Assembly: GCA_021234155.1 (NCBI GenBank)
Contig: JAJEKV010000013.1
Location: 5,150,775-5,214,774 of the forward strand
Source of the DNA: Isoetes taiwanensis
Lineage: Eukaryota; Streptophyta; Lycopodiopsida; Isoetales; Isoetaceae
Direction: 5' to 3'
DNA: 64,000 nt
Shown here: piece by piece, positions 57,023-64,000 of the stretch
How positions within the stretch are numbered: position 1 is the stretch's first letter
How the letters are laid out: each line of letters begins with the position of its first letter
Translations under genes and position numbers: made by a program
The notes under the pieces: model-generated
What the model saw: only the letters and a program-made list of their open reading frames with translations
Told to the model about the DNA's origin: nothing
Databases searched by the model: none

Positions 57023-57213
57023 ATGTTCTTGGAGACCAAGAGCAAAGCACCGACCATGCTCCCAAGTAGTACTAACTTGATAGGATCATCAAACCTAGAA
57101 AAGTGGGAAAATTTTTTCTCATTTTTGGTAGTTTATGCTAAGCTAGTAACTAAGTTAAGTAAATTGGAACTTAATAAGACTAAAAAGAATGAGCCAAAAC
57201 CTCCTCAGTAAGG

Positions 57214-57574
57214 TGGTCTCACAAACCGCCACAAAAGAACCGAACTTTAGCTTTTGGAGCGGTGGTGCTACCTATGAGACATCGAGCCAAGAACACACTA
57301 AACTTGATGAATTTGAGAAAAGTAATATGGTAAGACTAGTTCCAAGGTAGGAATTAGTTAGAATAGCATGTTTAAATTACTTAAAATGGTATCAAGATCT
57401 CACAAATGCTACCGGGTCTAAAAACTAAACTCTAGTTTTGAATGTAGGCCACCACAGGAGACCAATAAGTAGAAAAAAGTTTGAAATAAGTGTAAGTTTT
57501 AAGTAAATAGGTGCCTTGGCATGTTAAATAGAGCAACTTGAATTTTGACCTAAAATTGCCCAAACTATAAATAG
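57214..57574 (+). promoter_or_regulatory. Quasi-palindrome pair plus TATA box (block c)
   Basis: Modules at 57214-57281 and 57396-57462 begin CTCACAAA, have AACTAAACT/TAGTTTT-type centres and end GAGAC. TATAAATAG follows at 57566-57574. The layout is very similar to 59104-59558. Confidence 0.5.
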
Positions 57575-57678
57575 ATGTAGACCCCCTCATTTGTAATGCT
57601 CCGCTTTAGAAACCTCGCCCCCCGCCCCCTATAAGGACATCTTTTACTCGATATCCGACATTGTCGAACCGGCCAAAC

Positions 57679-58720
57679 ATGGCACGGACTAAACAGACGA
57701 AGTAGGGAAAGCTCGGCCCCATTTAAAACCCCTTAGCCAACGACGCCAATCTCATTCAGCAGATGCTTCTGAGAGGGCTCGCCGAGAGGAGGTCGACTGC
57801 CTTCGAAATGGTGGAGAGCATCATGGATGAGCGAACGAGGAGATAGGCCAAAGGTGACCGGGACCGGGAAGAAGATGTGCACTCGTAAGGTGAACGGAGA
57901 TAATTGAAGAAGAAGAGGAGGGAGCACAAACAGAACAAAGGACCAAGGCTCGTGGAGGAGCAGAGATCACCACCCCCGAGCCCACCATTGAAGAGCAACT
58001 CAAGCCCTGATCCGCAGAAAGAGGCCGGGAGCGAGAGGAGCAGCGGGAACCGAGGCTTGAGCCGGCGGAGGAAGAAGACCTCGCTGCGTTTATCGCAAAG
58101 TATGAACGCCGAGAAAGGAAAAGGGAAGAAAAGAAGAGGAAGAGGGAGGAGGAGGAGGCGAAAGCGCAGAAGAACCGGGCGGGTGAAAGGGAAATTTGTG
58201 GGAAGTCAAGGAAGCTCAAGAAAGTCCCGCAAACCAAGAAGCCCAACCCTAAGATCGATCACTGAACGGACAGCTGACCAGCCCCCGCCCTCCGACGATT
58301 CCGATGAAGACCATAACCCCAACACTGAGGGGGCAAACTCTTCCAAACCCCCGATCGTTGAGCAGGTGGTAACCGAGCAGGTAGCGCCCGAGGAGGAGCA
58401 ACTGAACAAAGTGCAGAAGCCCCCTCCTTATCCAAAATGGGACAGAAGAAGCAACCCCGCCTGCCCGAGAGTCCTATGTCACGGACCCCGTAAAGATCTA
58501 CGAGCGAAAGATGCGGGAGCACGAGGCATACATGAAGGAGTGGGAGGCTTACAACTCCTACTACCAGGAGAATAGAGTCAAAACCATCGAGGGTGGCCAT
58601 CCAACGAAGGGCCAGACCTTAAGGCCACCACCACCAAAGCCCAAGGCCCCTAAGAGACCAAATAAGAAGAAGCCCCAACAGAAGGAGACCGAAAGAAGAG
58701 CACTGAGAGAAATCTGACAT
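57679..58720 (+). pseudogene. Degenerate gag-like ORF starting with an H3-like tail
   Basis: ATG 57679 is in a good context (AACATGGCAC) 105 bp downstream of a TATA box. It encodes MARTKQT, identical to the start of histone H3, then K and a stop, then GK. Further on, broken frames show NDANLIQQMLLRGLAERR, EEEDLAAFIAKYERRERKRE (a charged coil) and KIYERKMREHEAYMKEWEAY. A Pro/Lys-rich tail ends at the TGA near 58718. At least five stops or shifts occur. The charged coil and position suggest a structural (gag-like) protein of the retroelement. Confidence 0.45.
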
Positions 58721-59103
58721 TTTTAGCGGGTTACGGCCTCCTAATTCCCCGTGCCCCCTTTGCCCGTCTAGTCAGAGAAGTGATGCAGGACTTCAAGAAT
58801 GAGGGTCACTTGATGAGATGTCACGGCATTGCAGAAGCGGCGGAGCAGTAAAATAGTGCAACATTTTGAAGACTCGACGGCTTGCAATCGCTCATGGGGC
58901 TTAGTGACACCGATGAGGCAAGATATGCAACTTGCTACTCGTGATCAAGGAGAGCTTACCTTTGAACATTTTGTAAATATTCAAAAATTTTTGTAATATA
59001 ATCAATTTTGAGTACTTTATGCCCGAACTTGTTTAATTAGGACAAGTTAGCAGGTTTTAGTTTTAGTTTTAGTAAAATAGACATTTGCAATCCAAAAAGT
59101 GTG

Positions 59104-59558
59104 ATGTCTCACAGTCGCGCCTGGTCAAGAAACTAAAGTTTAGTTTTTGGACGAGGCGCTAGTCGAGACCTTGCCCGAATTTGCCCAAAACAACTCCAAA
59201 TTGACCAAATAAGCGGTCAATTCAAATTTTGATGAGTCCGCCATCTTACACCCTTATTTTACCCAAATCGACATGTTTTGATCAAAATGAAGTGATGTCT
59301 CACACCGCTACCGGGTCAAGAAACTAAAGTGTAGCTTTTGAACGAGGCGCCACCGTGAGACCTCCCACCATTTCTTCACCAACTTGTCCAAGTGATCTTC
59401 AACCCGTTGTGTTAACATCTTTAGGGTAATCCAAATTATGCTCAAACCCAGAATTAGTCTTCCAATTCATTTTGACCTCAAGATAGGGTAGAATTGCTCA
59501 ACCCCAAGAATTTTCCAAATCACCCAAAAATTAGGGTTTTCCCCTTTTCTATAAATAG
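59104..59558 (+). promoter_or_regulatory. Quasi-palindrome pair plus TATA box (block d)
   Basis: Modules at 59104-59180 and 59294-59362 begin GATGTCTCACA and contain GGTCAAGAAACTAAAGT. They end GAGGCGC and then GAGACC. The first holds the perfect palindrome AAACTAAAGTTTAGTTT. TATAAATAG follows at 59550-59558, then CCCTCATTT, as in the block at 57214-57574. The two blocks lie about 1.98 kb apart in the same orientation. Confidence 0.5.
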
Positions 59559-59671
59559 GTCCCTCATTTCACACGTAGCACCCTACAAGTTTGCTCCCGC
59601 CCCTTTAGCCGATTTTCCAGCTCCCCGGCGCCTGCATCCGCTTTGCTAGTATCTTCCTTTAAGCTAAACTC

Positions 59672-60666
59672 ATGGCAACCTCTCGATTTCAGGCGATGGT
59701 ACATTTGCCGAAAGCTGACATCGATGAAATTTTCCGTGTCTTCCGCAGAAAGAAATAGATGTTCAAGCAACCTCGCGACGCGAACCCCAAAGATATATAA
59801 AGAGTCCCGCCTGAATTTCAAGCCAAGGTAGAGCCATCATTAGTGCAGCTTCCACCTTGCATAGGCTACTTTGTTCCTAGGCAATCCCTTCAAAGCAGCC
59901 TTAGGGCGATGTTCAACATTGCCAAATTACTCACAAACAAGGCCCAGCCAAGACGCCTCGAGCCAATGGTCCCTTGACCAACATGACCAAGTACTTTTTC
60001 TTTCAACACCGCCTTAGCCATTTTCCTTGCCCATCGCGTTGGAGAACCCCATGGGAGAAACCTCCATTCCCCCATGGACGGGACCCATTAGCCATAGCAA
60101 AGAGAAATTTAACAACTCCTTTCGCAAAGATGAGCAGGAGCAAGAAGGAAAGGAAGAAGACGAGGAGTCGAAGAAGAGGATGAGGACTACATCGAGCTCG
60201 ACCCAAAGGAAGAGCAACAAGAAGTAACAAGAGAGTTGCGGAATTCAAAGAAGCCGGCAAACTCGAGGATCACACCGCCCTTGGGCTAGGTATCACAGCT
60301 TCCAGCCCCCCATCATCGTCGGGGCTAAGAGTATTTGCTCCTAAGCGACATCCAAAACCTCCCGAAAGTGTGAAGAGGGAGTATCGACCGACGTTTGTCG
60401 CACCAACTACGGAGAACCGGCACCGACGACTTCATCGTCCGAGGAACCTCCAACTTCCCACTCCAAGTAAGGGAAGCCGACACTTACACCTGGAGAGTCG
60501 ACCGATATCCAACCTACAAAGAACATCGAGCAGATTATGGAGGCGGGGCAACTACCTGACAGAGGGGAAGAGTTCCTTGCCTCATGAACAACAGATGGGG
60601 ATCCACCACGCCCCCTCTAACATCTTAACGGGCAAGTTCTTCGACAACCCTCCCCGAGAAAGCTAA
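59672..60666 (+). pseudogene. Degenerate ORF after the second promoter block
   Basis: ATG 59672 follows the TATA box by 114 bp and reads MATSRFQAMVHLPKADIDEI, then breaks. Later open patches include GYFVPRQSLQSSLRAMFNIA, a Lys/Glu-rich stretch near 60130-60220, and EFKEAGKLEDHTALGLGI. No family is recognised. The parallel with the ORF at 57679 suggests a related or duplicated 5' gene. Confidence 0.35.
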
Positions 60667-61249
60667 GAGGCTTAGTTCGACCTAAGGAGAGCTTCAACGC
60701 CGAGACTGGCTGTGGAGCTCACTACTGGAAGTCGATGACTATGCCTAGAGACACAGAGTCGAGGCCGTGAGGAGGCTTAGGACCCGGCCATCGAACCATT
60801 GTGTCCTTATGCATTACCTTCCCGATGGATGGAAGAATAGCCGTAATTCAATCGTAAATTCACCCACGTGGGCTTAGGAAGGAGTATCGATGTTAATTAT
60901 TCCTCGCTTTGGCCGGGCATGCTCTAAGAAGCTCCCCAACACCCCAGTATGACATCCCGGTGAAGAGAGCGTAGCACTGATGTTTTTGACTTCGCATACC
61001 TTACAGACGGCAGGAAGATCGGCAGTTGATCACGCCATACCTCCGAAAGCAGATAGAAGAGTTGGCGAGAGCTTTGCAAGGTGGATCTTCAAATAACGCC
61101 CCTTAGGAACTTAGGTCATTCAAAGGGAATAGCCCAAGAAGAAGTTCCTAGAGGATAATCCATCCTACCGCAATATCAAGAATAGTTAGGAATCTTGATC
61201 CCGAAACCTTTTTGTATTAACATATTATATAATATGAATATAACTTTTT
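60667..61249. other. No feature recognised
   Basis: This is degenerate sequence between the 5' ORFs and the capsid region, AT-rich near 61210-61250 (CATATTATATAATATG palindrome at about 61222-61237). Confidence 0.4.
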
Positions 61250-62474
61250 TTGCATTTTAAATGTTTTGTTGATGTATTTTTGTTCCACAACTATACCAAC
61301 ATCACATATAATGCAAGAGAACAAATAAAACTAACCGCATGCGGCATAACCAACCTGTGGTGTGCGCAGATAGAGAACAACGAATCGGTCGAACAAAACA
61401 GAGGCCCAACAGAGATGAAGAGACTCATGACGCACAACCCCTTCAAAGGAACCTGCTCGGGGATATGGTCCGATGACCCCGAAGAGGAGATGTCGCAGAT
61501 GCGAAAGAGCCGACCAGATAAAGGCCCTACTAGCAGCCCAAGCATCATCCGGCCACAAACGACACCCCAAAAAGCTCTGGGAAAGACAAGAGGAGTAAGA
61601 GAAGGAGGTCCCCAGCACGCAGACCTCGAATCAAGCTCGACCCCCGGATTCGAGTCCAAGAAAGAGGCCGAAGCAGCGCCCGGACCGTAGGGACAGCGCA
61701 TGGCGACACTAAGGCCCCGGACTACCGTAAGAAGGTGGACTCAAGATCGGGCAATGTATGGAAAGCCCGAACTCGAGCGATTGCCAGAAATCAGATCCGG
61801 GCTTAGAGGCGAGGCATGGCTCACATTAAATGAGCGAAGTGTGGCAAATGCCTACTTTAATGAAGGATAAAGACAAAAGGTGGTGGCAAATAAACAACCC
61901 GAAGGGGCCGCATTTATATGGTGGAAGGGCTATGCCAAAGCCTATGGTTTGAACAGAGATGCATGCCGATTTAAGAAGTTCTCAAAAGCTTTCAAGAACC
62001 ACTATGTTCCTGAACACAAGTCGAATATGATGCCAGCTCTGGTTATTGCCGGTTAGGTTACAAGACGGTCGCGGTATACAATCAAGAGTTCATGAGACTA
62101 AGGCTATATGTGCCAAGCCGAAAGAAACATGCAGAAGTGGAAAGCTACATAGAAGGGCTCAACGAGGAAATCAGAAACTTGTAAGGGCAATAGACCCTAA
62201 AATGGTATCCAAGCGTAATCCAAAGCAATTAGTTTGTAAGGATCCGGCCGCAACAAATAAGATGCAGGCAAAATGCTTTACTATCGTGATAGAGGGAAAG
62301 CAACAGGAGCTACCCCTAGGGCAAACCAGCCCAAGTCCAAAGAAAGTCCCATACAATAGCAAACCGTGGGAAACAGCAGGGGAAGAAAGCAAAAGACAAA
62401 AGAAGGGTCCAACTACTCGAAGCAAGACGGTCCTTCTTACAGCGATGCCCAAGGAGAAAAGGCAGAATGCATAG
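61250..62474 (+). pseudogene. Gag (capsid) of the right-hand gypsy element
   Basis: The leading part is charged and Pro/Ser-rich. From about 61790 the capsid motifs appear across stops: EAWLTLNERSVANAYFNEG, AAFIWWKGYAKAYGLN, FKKFSKAFKNHYVPEH and, in another frame, YNQEFMRLRLYVPSRKKHAE then GLNEEI. This is the usual Ty3/gypsy retrotrans_gag order: A-x2-WW, then F...YFPEH, then EYNREF...YVP, then GL. No zinc knuckle was seen downstream, where a Lys/Gln-rich stretch follows. Confidence 0.75.
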
Positions 62475-62689
62475 AGAAGCAGCTCTTTTAGATGTTTCAA
62501 ATGGGCCACCGAACGGCGAACCCACCATTTGTTATGAGCTCAAAGACCAGCAGAGTTGGGCGATGGGACACCACGACGAGGACGACGAGGAAGCACGCGA
62601 TTACATTCAGGTGAGTGCCACATCTTCGCTAAGCTATAGATACGAAATGTGCAGACCCAAAGATAAGGTAATTCCACAATAGGGAAAGC

Positions 62690-63060
62690 AAAGGCCAAGT
62701 CTTTCATAGTCTTGATAGACTTAAGTAGCCATAACTTCTCATCCCCAAGGATGGTTGAAATGTTGAAATTTAAACCCCTAAAGTCCAAACCAAGACCAGT
62801 AATCTTGGCAAGCGGAGCAAGAAGACATACAACTGGAAAAAGGATCAACTTCGACATCGACTTTTGCCATGGATTAATATCCGTGATGGGGGGCGTATAA
62901 TGGGCATTGGCAAGTATGACTTGATTGTTGGAATGGAATACCTTGGACCAGCAGGGCCATCATTGATTGTGGGAAAGCGGAAGGTAACCTTCCCAACACC
63001 CGACAAAGAAGCTATTGAGATCACAGTAAAGAAGTTACCCCATCATGCAAAGGTATGTTC
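62690..63060 (+). pseudogene. Protease of the right-hand gypsy element
   Basis: VLIDLSSHNFSSPRMVEML corresponds to the retropepsin active-site strand, but the D-S/T-G triad is altered (IDLSS), so it is dead. ILASGARRHTTGK, then YDLIVGMEYLGPAGPSL and KVTFPTPDKEAIE, follow the gypsy protease pattern. Confidence 0.75.
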
Positions 63061-63224
63061 ATTAAGAAGTCGCTCAAGTCTATAAAGAGCGAAAGGTGTA
63101 GCATACATCTTCAAACTCGAGATTGAGGAACCCGAAGCTGGAGGGAAGCAAAGAAGACAAAGTGCTCAGCCAGTTGCCCAAGCCAATCGCCAACTTGATC
63201 ACGCGAGTTCCATGATCTCTTTCC

Positions 63225-64000
63225 GCACGAGATCGAGAAGCTTCCTCCTTACAGGGGAGTAGAGTGTGAGATAGCACTTCGAACCGTGGACCAAGCCGAC
63301 GAGCAAGGCCCCATATAGAATGACCACACATGAACTTACGGAGCTAAAGAAGCAAGCATAATAATGCTCGATCTAGGCTTCATCGTGCCTAGCTGCCTCA
63401 CCATTTGGGGCACCCATCCCTCTTGTCAAGAAGAAGGATGGAAGCTTGAGGATGCATAGATTACGCATAATTGAACAAGCACACCATCAAGAACAAGTAC
63501 GCTCCCCCCGCATCGTATCGATTTGATGGATCAGCTCCGGCAAAGGTCTTCCAAGATCGACCTAAGGTCGCTATCACCGTATCGTAATAAAGGAAGTGGA
63601 CATCCACAAAAAAGCCTTCGCAATCCGTGCATGGGCATTACTTAATTCACCGAATGCCATTTGGGCTATCCAATTCAAATTTACCCACGCTCATGAGACT
63701 CATGAATCCACATCTCTCGAAGAATACTTGGACACCTTCGTGATAGTATTCTTTTTGACGATATCCCGGTGTACAAAGAAATCCATTGAAGAGCATGTAC
63801 AACACGTAAGAAAGGTGTTCGAGAAGTTAAGAAGGCATCAGTTGTACGCCAAGTTGTCGGGCGCCACTTCTCGCGAACGGAGAAGGTGGAATACCTCTGG
63901 TCATGTGATTTCCAGCAGAAGGAATCTCAACCGTACTTTACCAAGATTGAAGCAAGAATCCAATGGCCAAAGACCAAAGAACGCCCATGAGGTCAAGTTT
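63225..64000 (+). pseudogene. Start of RT of the right-hand gypsy element
   Basis: Across several frames one can read LPPYRGVECEIAL, LLVKKKDGSLR, LNKHTIKNKY, HRMPFGLSNS and FDDIPVYKE (the Y/F-x-DD box), then the GHVIS-like segment. Order and spacing fit a Ty3/gypsy RT of chromovirus-like type. The sequence runs off the window. Confidence 0.7.

Larger units (their letters stand above)
57010..64000 (+). mobile_element. Degenerate Ty3/gypsy element, cut by window end
   Basis: After the PBS come two promoter-like blocks, degenerate gag-like ORFs, a capsid region (61690-62240), protease (62690-63060) and the first half of RT (63230-64000). All are on plus, in the gypsy order, with many frameshifts and stops. 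The unusual length before the capsid (4.7 kb) and the repeated promoter blocks suggest either a long 5' region or an older nested element. Confidence 0.75.

Overview
This window looks like repeat-rich nuclear DNA of a land plant. The evidence is a Tat-like Ty3/gypsy polyprotein, plant-style splice sites, TATA-box LTR promoters and a CACTA-like DNA transposon. A DIRS-type tyrosine-recombinase retrotransposon is also present. To my knowledge such elements are known from green algae but not usual in flowering plants, so a fern, lycophyte or other non-flowering plant is likely (inference). No bacterial, organellar, rRNA, tRNA or CRISPR feature was recognised.

The left three quarters (1-48.8 kb) is a four-layer nest. 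Layer 1 is an old locus with exon-like remnants on the minus strand (2371-4641 and 47719-48780). Layer 2 is a minus-strand Ty3/gypsy element with LTRs at 4642-5200 and 46849-47415. It carries gag, protease, RT/RNase H, integrase, an extra sense ORF with a long coiled coil, and an antisense Cys-rich ORF with its own TATA box. Layer 3 is a split-direct-repeat tyrosine-recombinase retrotransposon (13349-45128) inserted into the gypsy gag at an ATT trinucleotide. Removing it rejoins the gypsy reading frame. Layer 4 is a 22.8-kb CACTA-like transposon (19345-42111) inserted in the gag of layer 3, with a 3-bp TCC target duplication. Removing it and one TCC rejoins that gag frame. Inside layer 4 lies a roughly 7-kb imperfect palindrome built from 19-bp minisatellite arrays and 0.8-kb tandem units, plus exon-like blocks of degenerate genes. 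The end of a second copy of this transposon family occupies 1-2370.

The right quarter (48.8-64 kb) is a mosaic of older LTR-retrotransposon pieces. Several diverged, related LTRs share a layout: quasi-palindromic modules about 180-200 bp apart, then a TATA box. A degenerate plus-strand gypsy element follows a PBS at 57011 (gag, protease and start of RT), cut off by the window end. One ORF just downstream of a TATA box starts MARTKQT, identical to the first residues of histone H3.

The most unusual items are the land-plant split-direct-repeat YR retrotransposon with its palindrome-plus-ATT ends and accessory ORF, the giant CACTA-like element with its internal palindromic minisatellite, and the 294-bp direct duplication flanking the gypsy element where a 5-bp one is expected.
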